A stretch of DNA of 64,000 nt from PALSA-693 sp963729695 (lineage in GTDB: Bacteria > Actinomycetota > Acidimicrobiia > Acidimicrobiales > Palsa-688), in the NCBI GenBank assembly GCA_963729695.1, contig CAVSOT010000007.1:930001-994000 (forward strand), given 5' to 3'. This document shows, in pieces, positions 18,613-27,602 of this stretch (position 1 is the stretch's first letter; each line of letters starts with the position of its first letter). The translations under genes were made by a program, and so were the position numbers. The notes below the pieces were generated by a model that was not told where the DNA came from, searched no databases, and worked only from the letters and a program-made list of their open reading frames with translations.

Positions 18613-20229
18613 GTGACGGCACGACCGCGTCCCCCCCTACGTCCAAATCACCCGGCCGGCGAGGTCGACGCCTCGCCCGGGCGCGCCCTGGGCCTCTCCG
18701 TGGCCACCGGCTTCGTGGGCGTCCTGCTCATCGGTGGGGGAGCCACGCTGGCCGGCACCCCGTTCGACGTGCATTCGCCGGGAGCATGGGTGTTCGGGAT
18801 GGGCCACATAGGGATGTTCCGGCGCGTCGTCGGCCTCATCGGCGTCTTCGTGGGGATCGCCATGCTGCTCCTCGCGTGGTACCGGGTCATCATTCACCTC
18901 CGGCAACGACCGGAGTTTCCGGTCCGGACCGTCGTGCTCATATTCGGCTTGTGGGTCGCCCCTCTCCTGATCGCGCCGCCGCTTTTCAGCCAGGACGTCT
19001 ACAGCTACGTCGCCCAGGGCACCATGCTCTCCCAAGGGGTGAACCCGTACGAGCACGGCCCGGCGGCGGTCGCGGCCACCGACCCCGGGGTGGTCCACCT
19101 CGTCGATCCTCTGTGGCTTCGGACCCCGGTGCCGTACGGTCCGCTGTTTGTCGGCCTGGAAGCCACGGCTGTGATCTCGAGCCATCACCACGAGGTCACC
19201 GCGGTCGAAGAGCTGCGAGTGCTCGCCTTGGTCGGGGTGCTACTGGCGGCGGCAGCACTCGTGCCGTTGGGCCGTCGCGCCGGAACGCCACCTGGACTCG
19301 TGGTCGCTCTCGTTCTTCTCAACCCCCTCACCCTCCTCGGATTGGTGTCACCGGGCCACAATGACGCCTTGCTCGCCGGCCTCATCCTCTGCGCCGTTGC
19401 GGTGCTGGCCCGGGGCCGACCGGCCCTGGCCGTGGTCATCTGCGCCCTCGCTGCCGCGGTCAAGTCGCCCGCCTTGGTCGCCACCGCCTTCGTGACCTGG
19501 CAGTGGGCGTACCGGGAAGACTCGTGGAGGCGTCGTCTCGGAGCGGTGGCCGCCAGCTTCGCCATAACGTTTCTGATCCTCGATGTCCTCGGTCGGGTCA
19601 CCGGCGTGGGCTCGGGCTGGATCCGAACAGCCGGCACGCCCGGGCTGGTCCGGTCGGTGCTGACTCCGACCACCGACATGGCCGTGCTGGCCGGACACGT
19701 GGCTCGCGTGTTCCATCTCACTCCGACGTCAACAGCACTCCTCAGCACGTTCAGGACCCTCGGCTACCTCGCGGCGGCCGGGTTGATCTGTTGGTTCCTG
19801 TGGCGCAGCCGCGACCGTGAGGTGTTGCTCCCCCTCGGCCTCAGCCTGCTCGTCCTGGTCGCCCTCGGGCCGGTGTTCCAACCGTGGTATCTGGCCTGGG
19901 GAGTGTTCTGCCTGGCCCCCGTGGCGGCCGGCCGTTGGCGGCTGCTGCTCATCGCCGCATCCACGTTTGGGACCGTGGCGCTACTGCCGCGTTTCGAGCC
20001 CCTCGTCGGCTCGACCGGGTTGCTCGGCGATGTGTCCGGGATTGCCGCCGCCCTGGCGCTGGCGGCCCTCGCCGTCCCGAGTGTGGCCGAGCGGGCGGCC
20101 GTACGCCTCAATCGGATGATTCCGACCCTGTCGCAGTCACGGTGGATGCCACCACCTGACGAGCCGCTGGCCGTCACCCCGTTTGAGACCAGCAGCTCGG
20201 GACCCGTCGGACAGCCGCCACCGGCGTAG
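18613..20229 (+). CDS. polyprenol-phosphomannose-dependent mannosyltransferase (MptA/MptB-like)
   Basis: Integral membrane glycosyltransferase of the GT-C type, about 538 residues with roughly a dozen hydrophobic segments. Family motifs are visible: SQDVYSYVAQG and GVNPYEHGP in the first large loop (with the acidic residue expected of GT-C enzymes), TPVPYGPLF, NPLTLLGLVSPGHNDALL, AAAVKSPALVA and FQPWYLAWG. In mycobacteria and corynebacteria such proteins extend the alpha-1,6-mannan of lipomannan using lipid-linked mannose on the outer side of the membrane. The GTG at 18613 is chosen because the frame upstream has no membrane or family character; its ribosome-binding site (GAGCGGG) is weak and the start is uncertain. 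The long upstream region suggests an independent promoter. Confidence 0.8.
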   Translation: MTARPRPPLRPNHPAGEVDASPGRALGLSVATGFVGVLLIGGGATLAGTPFDVHSPGAWVFGMGHIGMFRRVVGLIGVFVGIAMLLLAWYRVIIHLRQRPEFPVRTVVLIFGLWVAPLLIAPPLFSQDVYSYVAQGTMLSQGVNPYEHGPAAVAATDPGVVHLVDPLWLRTPVPYGPLFVGLEATAVISSHHHEVTAVEELRVLALVGVLLAAAALVPLGRRAGTPPGLVVALVLLNPLTLLGLVSPGHNDALLAGLILCAVAVLARGRPALAVVICALAAAVKSPALVATAFVTWQWAYREDSWRRRLGAVAASFAITFLILDVLGRVTGVGSGWIRTAGTPGLVRSVLTPTTDMAVLAGHVARVFHLTPTSTALLSTFRTLGYLAAAGLICWFLWRSRDREVLLPLGLSLLVLVALGPVFQPWYLAWGVFCLAPVAAGRWRLLLIAASTFGTVALLPRFEPLVGSTGLLGDVSGIAAALALAALAVPSVAERAAVRLNRMIPTLSQSRWMPPPDEPLAVTPFETSSSGPVGQPPPA

Positions 20230-20250
20230 CGCGCCGGCGGAGCGGCCGCT

Positions 20251-21804
20251 TCAGTTCGGCTTCTGCGGAGGTGCCGCCTCGGCGTACGGGTTGGGAGTCA
20301 CCTGGGCGTCGACCAACGGGAGCGATCCGTTGTCACCCGGCTTCGACTCCGGCGGCGGTGCCGTCTCGGTTGGCGTCGGTGCTGAGGGGGCCAGGCTGTC
20401 GACGCCGGGTTCCTGCTCCTGGACGATCGGCAGCTCCATATGCACCAAGGTGCCGCCGCCTGGTGGGCATGACACACTGATGCGACCGCCGTGGTCGGCG
20501 ACGACCCGCTGGACGATGGCCAGACCCAGGCCCGAACCCGGCAGCGACCGGGCCGCTTCCGCCCGGTAGAAGCGTTCGAACACGTGAGGCAGGTCGTCGG
20601 CGGCGATGCCGGGGCCTTGATCGAGCACGTCCAGCGTCCAGCACCCGTTGCGTTGCAACCACACCCGAACGGTGCCGTCGGGGGGGCTCCATTTGGCGGC
20701 GTTGTCGAGGACGTTGAGGACCGCCCGCTCGAGCAGGGCCGGTTGGGCCCTGATGGAACCGGCGGTGCGATGCACTTCGAAGGTGACGCCGGGCGCGCGC
20801 CGGCGGGCCCGTTCGATGGCATGGTCGACAATGGGGTCGAATCGCACCTCTATCGGCTCCGACTGCCCCTCGTCTTCCCGAGCCAGTTCCACCAGGTCCC
20901 CGACCAGGATCGTCATCTCCTCGAGCTGGGCGTGCACGTCGGCCAGCAGGTCGGCCCGGTCGGGCTCCGGCAGGTCCCTGACGCGCAGCAGCACCTCGAT
21001 GTTGGTGCGCAGGCTGGTGAGCGGAGTTCGCAGTTCGTGGCCGGCGTCGGAGATCAGCTGAGCCTGCTGACGGCGCGACGCTTCGAGGGCCGCCAGCATG
21101 GCGTTGAACGACCGGGCCAGTCGGGCCAGCTCGTCATCGCCCTCGACATCAATCCTGGCGTCGAGGTGCTGAGTGGCGGCCACGTGCTCCGCCGCGGCGG
21201 TGAGGCGCTCGACCGGACGGGCGGTCGCTCGCCCCACCAGGTACCCCAATCCGATGGCCAGGCCAATGCCCCCCAGGGTCGTGATCCACAGGATCAGCCG
21301 CAGATCGCTCAGGGTTCGCTGGATGTCGGCCAGCGGGCGGATGACCTGGACAGCGACTGCGATGTGATTGTTCTCGTCGACGATGCCGTCCCCCTCGGTC
21401 AGCACCCGGTAGTTGGCGCCTCGGTAGCTGACCGTGCTGAGGTTGGTCTGCGCCGTCTGGGCCAGGGCCAGGCTCGACTGGGCGTGACTGACGGGAAGGG
21501 AGATGACGTTGGACGCTCCACTGAACCGTGACCCCAAGGGCACGATCGACCCGTTGGTGGTGACGAGTTGCACCACATTGCCGTTGAACTGACTGGCGAC
21601 CGCCGCGTCCGGCGCCGTTGAGAAGCCGTTGGCTTGGAGGACGGACATCTCGCTCTCCAGCGAGGAGTCCACCTGCTTGTAGAGCTGGTGGCGAATGGCG
21701 TAGTAGGACGCCACCGCGGCGAGCGCCACCGCTATCCCCGCGGCCACGGCGACCAGGGCTCCGAGGCGGGCCCGGAGGGTTCTCCTGCGCAGCCAGGCCG
21801 TCAC
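20251..21804 (-). CDS. two-component sensor histidine kinase (MprB-like)
   Basis: Membrane sensor kinase of 517 residues. Order: TM1 (about 14-36), extracytoplasmic sensor domain (37-168), TM2 (169-191), HAMP (192-245), HisKA with phospho-accepting His256 in SDAGHELRTPLTSLR, then the HATPase domain with the N box (LNVLDNAAKWSP), the DQGPGIA G1 box, the FERFYRAE F box and the GSGLGLAIV G2 box. A Pro-rich tail of about 55 residues follows. All catalytic motifs are intact. It starts five bases after the stop of the response-regulator gene, so the two are co-transcribed and form a pair resembling mycobacterial MprAB, which responds to envelope stress. The actual stimulus is not shown by the sequence. 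Confidence 0.9.
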   Translation of the reverse strand: MTAWLRRRTLRARLGALVAVAAGIAVALAAVASYYAIRHQLYKQVDSSLESEMSVLQANGFSTAPDAAVASQFNGNVVQLVTTNGSIVPLGSRFSGASNVISLPVSHAQSSLALAQTAQTNLSTVSYRGANYRVLTEGDGIVDENNHIAVAVQVIRPLADIQRTLSDLRLILWITTLGGIGLAIGLGYLVGRATARPVERLTAAAEHVAATQHLDARIDVEGDDELARLARSFNAMLAALEASRRQQAQLISDAGHELRTPLTSLRTNIEVLLRVRDLPEPDRADLLADVHAQLEEMTILVGDLVELAREDEGQSEPIEVRFDPIVDHAIERARRRAPGVTFEVHRTAGSIRAQPALLERAVLNVLDNAAKWSPPDGTVRVWLQRNGCWTLDVLDQGPGIAADDLPHVFERFYRAEAARSLPGSGLGLAIVQRVVADHGGRISVSCPPGGGTLVHMELPIVQEQEPGVDSLAPSAPTPTETAPPPESKPGDNGSLPLVDAQVTPNPYAEAAPPQKPN

Positions 21805-21808
21805 CCGG

Positions 21809-22492
21809 TCACCCTTCGCTGGGCTGGCGCAGCACGTAACCCACGCCTCGCACCGTGTGGATCAGCCGAGGCTCACCGCCCGCTTCGGTCTTGCGCCGCA
21901 GGTATCCGATATACACCTCGAGGGAGTTCGAGTTGGCCCCAAAATCGTACCCCCAGACCCGATCGAAGATCAGCTCCCGGGGCAGCACCTGCCGGGCGTT
22001 GCGGAGCAGCAGCTCCAGGAGCAGGAACTCCGTTCTGGTCAGCTCCATGGATCGGTTGTTGCGCTTCACCTCTCTCGTGCCGGGATCGAGCGACAGGTCG
22101 GCGAAGCGCAGAACCTCGTCCTCTCCCGTCGGCGCGCTACGGCGGAGGAGCGCCCGGATCCGAGCCAGCAGCTCCTCCAGGGCGAAGGGCTTGACCAGGT
22201 AGTCGTCTGCGCCGGCGTCGAGCCCGGCCACCCGGTCGTTGACGGCGGCTCGGGCGGTGAGCATCAGAACGGGCGTGTGGTCGCCGGCATGCCGGAGCCG
22301 CCGGCACACCTCGAGCCCGTCCATCCTGGGCATGGCGACGTCGAGAACGATGGCGTCGGCGGGTCGTTCCGCATGGGCGCCGAGCGCAGCCGGTCCGTCG
22401 GCCGCCGTTTCGGTCTGGTAGCCCTCGAACCGCAAGGCACGATCAAGCGCTTGACGGACCGCGGGCTCGTCGTCGACCACCAGGACTCGCAT
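21809..22492 (-). CDS. OmpR-family response regulator (MprA-like)
   Basis: 227 residues. The receiver domain has the acidic pair in VVDDEP, the phospho-acceptor Asp51 in IVLDVAMPRMDG, the Thr in LTARA and the Lys in LVKPFALEELL. The C-terminal winged helix of the OmpR/PhoB type has RTEFLLLELLLRNARQVL and the wing region YIGYLRRKTEAGG, and it ends in TVRGVGYVLR. It is the first gene of the pair with the sensor kinase downstream. ATG start at 22492. It probably binds DNA as a dimer and may regulate its own operon. Confidence 0.93.
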   Translation of the reverse strand: MRVLVVDDEPAVRQALDRALRFEGYQTETAADGPAALGAHAERPADAIVLDVAMPRMDGLEVCRRLRHAGDHTPVLMLTARAAVNDRVAGLDAGADDYLVKPFALEELLARIRALLRRSAPTGEDEVLRFADLSLDPGTREVKRNNRSMELTRTEFLLLELLLRNARQVLPRELIFDRVWGYDFGANSNSLEVYIGYLRRKTEAGGEPRLIHTVRGVGYVLRQPSEG

Positions 22493-22590
22493 TCCCTACA
22501 GTGTGACGGAATCAGATGAGAATGCGCTGAACAGCTCTGCAAACGTTCCAGTACGGCCAGCGCGACTGGCTCCGATAATGTTCCAGAACC

Positions 22591-22894
22591 ATGTCGCGAG
22601 TGCTGCTCGAACGTCGGCTGTTTGACGTGTCCCAACGGCTGCGGCGGCGCGCGCGAGGAGTTGGCGCTGATCGACGACCAGCTGAGCGTGCTGTCGGACG
22701 CGGCCGACGAGGCCCGGATACGTTCGCTGGTCTCCGAGACGTCGCTCGCCCACCGCGAGTACACCGAAGCGCAGCGCCACGCGGACGCCATGGCCCGCAC
22801 CCGCACGATGGTGGAGGCTGAGGTGGTCGAGTTGCAAGCGACTCAGGACGAGCTGCTCGATCGGTTGATCAGCAGCGACGGCCCCGCGTCGTGA
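22591..22894 (+). CDS. small coiled-coil protein (frameshift in a GC run)
   Basis: About 100 residues. The ATG at 22591 opens MSRVLLERRLFDVSQRLRR. In a GCGCGCGC run at about 22650 the frame must shift to continue as AREELALIDDQLSVLSDAAD and end at 22894. The repaired protein is a continuous amphipathic helix rich in Glu, Leu and Arg, very likely a coiled coil. A TTG at 22622 could start the second frame alone. The function is unknown. It precedes the ANTAR regulator by 70 bases in the same direction and may be co-transcribed with it. The dinucleotide run makes a sequencing slip a likely cause of the shift. Confidence 0.6.
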
Positions 22895-22964
22895 TGGTGG
22901 CCGGACGACTGCCCAGGTTCGGGGCTGACCCGGCGACCCTGGTTGATTCCCAAGGAGCGAAGTA

Positions 22965-23555
22965 GTGGCCGTACGCGTGGTGATCGCCGAGGACGAGGCG
23001 ATTGTCCGGCTCGACCTCAAGGAGATCATGGAGGAGGAGGGGTACGAGATCGTCGGTGAGACCGGTCGCGGGGACGAAGCCGTCGAGCTGGTGCGGGCCC
23101 AGAGGCCCGATCTCGTCATCCTGGACATCAAGATGCCGGGAGCCGACGGCCTCACCGCGGCCCGGGAGATCAGCGCCGAACGCCTGTGTGCCGTCCTCAT
23201 CCTCACCGCCTTCAGCCAGCGTGATCTCATCGAGCAGGCCCGCAATGCGGGTGCCCTCGCCTATCTGGTCAAGCCCTTCCAGAAGAGTGAGTTGCTGCCG
23301 GCGATCGAGATGGCGATCGGCCGTTTCAGCGAGATGAAGGCCCTCGACGAGCAGGTTCGCACCCTCGAGGAGCGTCTCGAAACCCGAACGGCCATCGACC
23401 GGGCCAAGGGGATCCTGATGGACGAGTTCGATTGGCGGGAGAACCGAGCGTTCACGTGGATCCGCAGCCGGGCCATGCACGATCGGGCCACCATGCTCGA
23501 AGTGGCCAACCGGGTGATCGAAGGGGACCTCCGTCCCGACCCGGGCGAGGCCTGA
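22965..23555 (+). CDS. pdtaR: ANTAR-domain response regulator (PdtaR-like)
   Basis: 196 residues. The receiver domain has an acidic pocket (AEDE), phospho-acceptor Asp54 in VILDIKMPGADG, and Lys in LVKPFQKSELL. The C-terminal ANTAR RNA-binding domain (about 125-185) contains TRTAIDRAKGILMDEF and the helical tail WIRSRAMHDRATMLEVAN. ANTAR proteins bind paired hairpins in nascent RNA and act as antiterminators when phosphorylated. The GTG at 22965 follows AAGGAG. In mycobacteria the homologue (Rv1626) also lies a few genes before polA, so the synteny supports the call. No partner PdtaS kinase is seen in the window. Confidence 0.88.
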   Translation: MAVRVVIAEDEAIVRLDLKEIMEEEGYEIVGETGRGDEAVELVRAQRPDLVILDIKMPGADGLTAAREISAERLCAVLILTAFSQRDLIEQARNAGALAYLVKPFQKSELLPAIEMAIGRFSEMKALDEQVRTLEERLETRTAIDRAKGILMDEFDWRENRAFTWIRSRAMHDRATMLEVANRVIEGDLRPDPGEA

Positions 23556-23570
23556 AACCAGCCGCCGTCG

Positions 23571-24230
23571 CTAGGCCGCGGATACGAAGAGTTGCTGGGC
23601 CAGCGCCGGCCCCAGGGCGATCGTCCCCGCCCCGACGTTCAAGATGAGCGTCCCGTCGGGGGCGCAGGAATCCACCCGGGCGGTGGTGCCGGGGAGGAAG
23701 CCGTGCGCCGAGAGGTAGGCCAACGAATCGAGGTCGATCTCCACCTGTTCGGTGACCCGCTCCAACCGAATGTGGTCACCGGAGTGCGACTCCGAGAGCG
23801 CCCTCAGGTGATGGTCCTCGCCGCCGGAGCCGGGGATCGGGTTGCCGTGCGGGCAGGTGGTCGGGTGGCCGAGAATCTCGATGAGGCGGACCTCCACCTC
23901 GTCGGAAATGACATGTTCCCACCGCCCGGCTTCGACGTGGGCCTTCTCCCACGGGAGGCCGATGATGTCGATCAGCAGGCGCTCGGCCAAGCGATGCTTG
24001 CGTACCACGCTCTCGGCTCGGGCCTTTCCCGCCGAGGTCAAGACCAACGACCGGCCCCGAAGTTCCACGAAGCCTTCGTCTTTGAGCCGTTTGATCATTT
24101 CGGAGACGGCCGGGGCCGAATGTCCGAGGCGTTCGGCCAGGCGCGCCTGGATGACCACCATTCCCTCTTCGCCCAACTCGTGGATGGCTTCGAGGTACTC
24201 CTCTAGGGGCGGATGGAATCCCTCTGGCAT
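23571..24230 (-). CDS. DtxR/MntR-family metal-dependent repressor
   Basis: About 219 residues from the ATG at 24230 (MPEGFHPPLEEYLEAI). It has an N-terminal winged helix (ARLAERLGHSAPAVSEMI), a dimerisation and metal-binding domain, and a C-terminal FeoA/SH3-like domain. Compared with mycobacterial IdeR, ancillary-site residues His79, Glu83 and His98 are kept, as are Glu105 and His106 of the primary site. The Cys102 equivalent is Gly and the Met10 equivalent is Glu11, so the metal preference may differ from iron and lean towards manganese. A TTCPHGNPIP motif adds a Cys and a His after residue 124. It is divergent from polA with 49 bases between the starts. Confidence 0.88.
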   Translation of the reverse strand: MPEGFHPPLEEYLEAIHELGEEGMVVIQARLAERLGHSAPAVSEMIKRLKDEGFVELRGRSLVLTSAGKARAESVVRKHRLAERLLIDIIGLPWEKAHVEAGRWEHVISDEVEVRLIEILGHPTTCPHGNPIPGSGGEDHHLRALSESHSGDHIRLERVTEQVEIDLDSLAYLSAHGFLPGTTARVDSCAPDGTLILNVGAGTIALGPALAQQLFVSAA

Positions 24231-24279
24231 GGGCGACAGCCTACCCGCCGGGAAAGGTCTCACCCTCGGCCTAGGCTCG

Positions 24280-27051
24280 ATGTCGATGGCCCGTCTCATG
24301 CTCATCGACGGCAACTCTTTGACCTACCGGGCGTTCTTCGCGCTCCCTACCGATATGGCCACGGCCTCCGGGCAGGTGACCAACGCGGTGTACGGCTTCA
24401 CGTCGATGCTCGTCAACCTGCTCAAGGACCATCAGCCAGACCAGGTGATCGCCACCTTCGACCGGCCGGAGCCGACGTTCCGCCACGAGATGATCGCCGA
24501 CTACAAGGCCGGGCGCGCCCAGGCCCCGGACATCCTCCGCCAGCAGATGGGGCTGGTGCGCCAGGTGATCGAGACGCTCCGCATTCCCCTGGTCGAGCTG
24601 GTCGGGTACGAGGCCGACGACTTGATCGCCACTCTCGCCACCCAGGCCGCGGCGCGGGGCGACGACGTGATCATCGTCACGGGCGACCGCGACACCTACC
24701 AGCTGGTCGAGGACCCGCACGTCAAGGTCCTCTACAACCGTCGGGGCGTGTCGGACTACGTCCTTTACGACGAAAAGGGGATCCAGGAGCGCACCGGGGT
24801 CACGCCCGCGGTCTACCCCGAATATGCGGCGCTGCGGGGCGACCCGTCCGACAACCTCCCCGGCGTGCCGGGAGTGGGGGAGAAGACCGCCGCCCGGTTG
24901 ATCAACACCTACGGGGATCTGGACGGGATCTACGCCCACCTCGACGAGCTGACCCCGAAGCTGCGGCAGAGCCTGGCCGACGCCGAAGCGGTGGTCCGGG
25001 CCAACGCCACCGCCACCCCCCTCCGCCGGGACGTCCCGCTCGACATCGACTGGTCCGAAGCGGGCATCGGCGGGTGGGACCTGGAGGCCCTGCGGCGGCT
25101 TTTCGACTTCCTCGAGTTTCGAACCCTTTGGGACCGCTTCATCGAGGCCACGGATCAGGGGAAAGGGGCCGGGCCCAACGAGGCTCCCGCCGGCGCGGCC
25201 ATCGAGGTCTCCGTGGAGGAGATTTCCGATCCCGCCGCGGCCGTGCAGCGAGCCACCGAATGGCAGTCCCGCGCCGTTCCTATGGGCCTGGCCGGAGGGT
25301 GGGAAGGCCGGGAAGGGCGTTCCCCCCTCCGGGGTCTGGCCTTCGCGCCACTGCCGCCCGCCGCCGGTCCGGTCCAGGTCGTCTGGTTCTCCGACTCGGT
25401 GCTCGAGGACGCCACGGCACGCGCCGCCTTGTCGGGGTTCCTCGGAGAAGACGGCGTCGAGGTGTCCGCCCACGACGCCAAAGCCTTGATGAGGGGCCTG
25501 GCCGTGATGGGCGTGGTCTTTTGCCATCTCCAACTCGACACCGCGATCGCCGCCTACCTGGTGGACCCGGCCGGCGATCAGTATCTGCTGGAGGACCTGG
25601 CCGCCCGCTACGCAGGCGTGGAGTTGCGCGCCCCGGACGCGCCGCCACCGGGCCAGCTCGACCTGACCGGCGGCGGAGCCGACATGAGCGGCCAGGCCGC
25701 GCGCCGGGCTGCCGCCGTGGCCCTCCTCGTCGAACCGCTCAGCGCCGCGGTCGCCGCCCGCGGGATGTCGAGGCTGTACGACGAGGTCGAGCGCCCGCTG
25801 GTGCAGGTCCTGGCCCGGATGGAAGACGCCGGCGTACGGGTGGACGTCGAGCGGCTGCGCCGGTTGGCGAGCGAGCTGGCTTCCGAGGCTCGGCGCTTGG
25901 AGCAGGAGATCCAGGACCTGGCCGGTACACCGTTTGTCGTCAACTCCACCCCGCAGCTTCGGGAGATCCTCTTCGACAAGCTCGGGTTGACGCCGCAGAA
26001 GAAGACCAAGACGGGATACTCGACCGACGCCCAAACCCTGGAAAAGCTGCGCGGGGAGCACCCGATCATCGAGGCGCTGCTGCGCTACCGGGAAGTGGAG
26101 AAGCTGCGTTCCACCTATGGGGAGTCGTTGCTGGCGGAGGTGAGCGCCGACGGACGGATCCACGCCACGTTCAACCAGACGGTGGCCCGCACCGGGCGGC
26201 TGAGCTCCGATCAGCCCAACCTCCACAACATTCCGGTGCGTACGGAGGAGGGCCGCCGGCTTCGGTCCTGCTTTGTTCCCTCGCCCGGATGCCGGTTCCT
26301 GGTCGCCGACTACAACCAGATCGAGCTACGGGTCATCGCCCACCTGGCCGAAGACCCCGGATTGATCGAAGCCTTCCGCGGCGGGACGGACATCCACAAT
26401 GTCACCGCCTCGCGGATCTACGGGGTGGATGGCACCGACGTCACCCTGGCCATGCGCTCCAAAGCCAAGATGGTCTCCTACGGGCTGGCCTACGGCATGG
26501 AGTCCTACGGGCTGGCCCAACGACTGGGGATCCCGGTGGACGAGGCCGCCGCCATCCTGAAGGCCTATTTCGAGGGCTTTCCCAACGTGCGGGCCTACAT
26601 GGACCGAGTGGTCGCCGAGGCCCGGGACCGCGGTTACACGGAGACCTTGTTCGGCCGGCGGCGCCTCATCCCCGAGCTGCAGTCCAACCGGTACCAGGTG
26701 CGCGCCGCCGGTGAACGCCAGGCCATGAACGCCGGGATCCAGGGCCTGGCCGCCGACATTTTCAAGGTGGCGCTGGTCCGCCTCGACGCTCGGCTCGACG
26801 CCGGTGTGGTCGCAGTCGGGGCGGTTCGTGTCGGGGCCGCCTCCCAACGCGCCGGCGCCGGAACCGACCGCGGACTGGCGAGCCGGCTGGTCCTGCAGGT
26901 CCACGACGAAGTGATCCTGGAGGTCCCACCGGACGAAGAGGAGGCCGCGGTGGAGGTGGTCACGGCGGCCATGACCGGGGCGGCCGATCTGCGCGTCCCG
27001 CTGACCATCAACCTGGCGTGGGGCGACACCTGGGCCGACGCCAAGGGGTAG
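24280..27051 (+). CDS. polA: DNA polymerase I
   Basis: About 923 residues, the usual size in actinobacteria. The N-terminal 5'-3' exonuclease/flap domain (about 1-300) is complete: LMLIDGNSLTYRAFFAL, YEADDLIATLA, TGDRDTYQLV, GDPSDNLPGVPGVGEKTA. The central 3'-5' exonuclease-like domain lacks the catalytic carboxylates I would expect, so proofreading is probably absent, as in mycobacterial PolA. The polymerase domain has motif A (VADYNQIELRVIAHL), an O-helix reading SKAKMVSYGLAYG and motif C (LQVHDEVILEVP). The O-helix position equivalent to E. coli Phe762 is Tyr. The start is at ATG 24280 or ATG 24286. It fills gaps and removes RNA primers in replication and repair. Confidence 0.97.
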   Translation: MSMARLMLIDGNSLTYRAFFALPTDMATASGQVTNAVYGFTSMLVNLLKDHQPDQVIATFDRPEPTFRHEMIADYKAGRAQAPDILRQQMGLVRQVIETLRIPLVELVGYEADDLIATLATQAAARGDDVIIVTGDRDTYQLVEDPHVKVLYNRRGVSDYVLYDEKGIQERTGVTPAVYPEYAALRGDPSDNLPGVPGVGEKTAARLINTYGDLDGIYAHLDELTPKLRQSLADAEAVVRANATATPLRRDVPLDIDWSEAGIGGWDLEALRRLFDFLEFRTLWDRFIEATDQGKGAGPNEAPAGAAIEVSVEEISDPAAAVQRATEWQSRAVPMGLAGGWEGREGRSPLRGLAFAPLPPAAGPVQVVWFSDSVLEDATARAALSGFLGEDGVEVSAHDAKALMRGLAVMGVVFCHLQLDTAIAAYLVDPAGDQYLLEDLAARYAGVELRAPDAPPPGQLDLTGGGADMSGQAARRAAAVALLVEPLSAAVAARGMSRLYDEVERPLVQVLARMEDAGVRVDVERLRRLASELASEARRLEQEIQDLAGTPFVVNSTPQLREILFDKLGLTPQKKTKTGYSTDAQTLEKLRGEHPIIEALLRYREVEKLRSTYGESLLAEVSADGRIHATFNQTVARTGRLSSDQPNLHNIPVRTEEGRRLRSCFVPSPGCRFLVADYNQIELRVIAHLAEDPGLIEAFRGGTDIHNVTASRIYGVDGTDVTLAMRSKAKMVSYGLAYGMESYGLAQRLGIPVDEAAAILKAYFEGFPNVRAYMDRVVAEARDRGYTETLFGRRRLIPELQSNRYQVRAAGERQAMNAGIQGLAADIFKVALVRLDARLDAGVVAVGAVRVGAASQRAGAGTDRGLASRLVLQVHDEVILEVPPDEEEAAVEVVTAAMTGAADLRVPLTINLAWGDTWADAKG

Positions 27052-27602
27052 GCCACGACCGTCGACTGCGGACGGCTCCAGGGCGAGCGCGGGTGCGATC
27101 CGGCTCATGGACCGCAGCGGACCGTCGTTGTTCGTCCCGACCGGGTATCCCTTCGATCGTAAGCGGCTCCGGGCCCAGCGTTGCTGCGACCCGGGCCATG
27201 GACCGTACCCTCGTGGCCCCCGGACCCCTCTGCCTTCGAGCGTTGCCGCCTGGCGCCCGTTGAGGTCGGACTTTGACCCGGGAACGCGCCGCGACTTTTG
27301 GACGTCTGTGCAGCCTGTGGCTGCTTGGATGTCCATTTGTCGCCGCCGGCAGCGGTCGGAACCCGTTCCTGCCCGGGCCCCAGGTCGGCGCTGCTGCGGT
27401 CCAGAGCAACGGACCGCACCAGCGTGGCCCCGGGCCGACGGTCTCCGTTCGATTTTGGGTGACGCGGGGCCAGATCGAATGCGAGCGTTTCGGCCGTCTG
27501 CAGGTAGGTGAGGACCGGGGTCTGGCCGTTGCGAGGCGCGTCCGTTCCTCCGGACGTGGGCCACAACGCGCTGTGATCCCGGTGTCGCCAACCTGACCTG
27601 CT
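27052..27602. other. intergenic stretch after polA with a perfect hairpin
   Basis: About 550 bases with no supportable gene; open frames on both strands are Arg/Gly/Pro-rich chance openings. At 27395-27418 there is a perfect 8-bp hairpin (TGCGGTCC-AGAGCAAC-GGACCGCA). Phrases such as CGGACCG and CCATGGACCGTACCC recur loosely. No clear promoter found. Confidence 0.45.
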
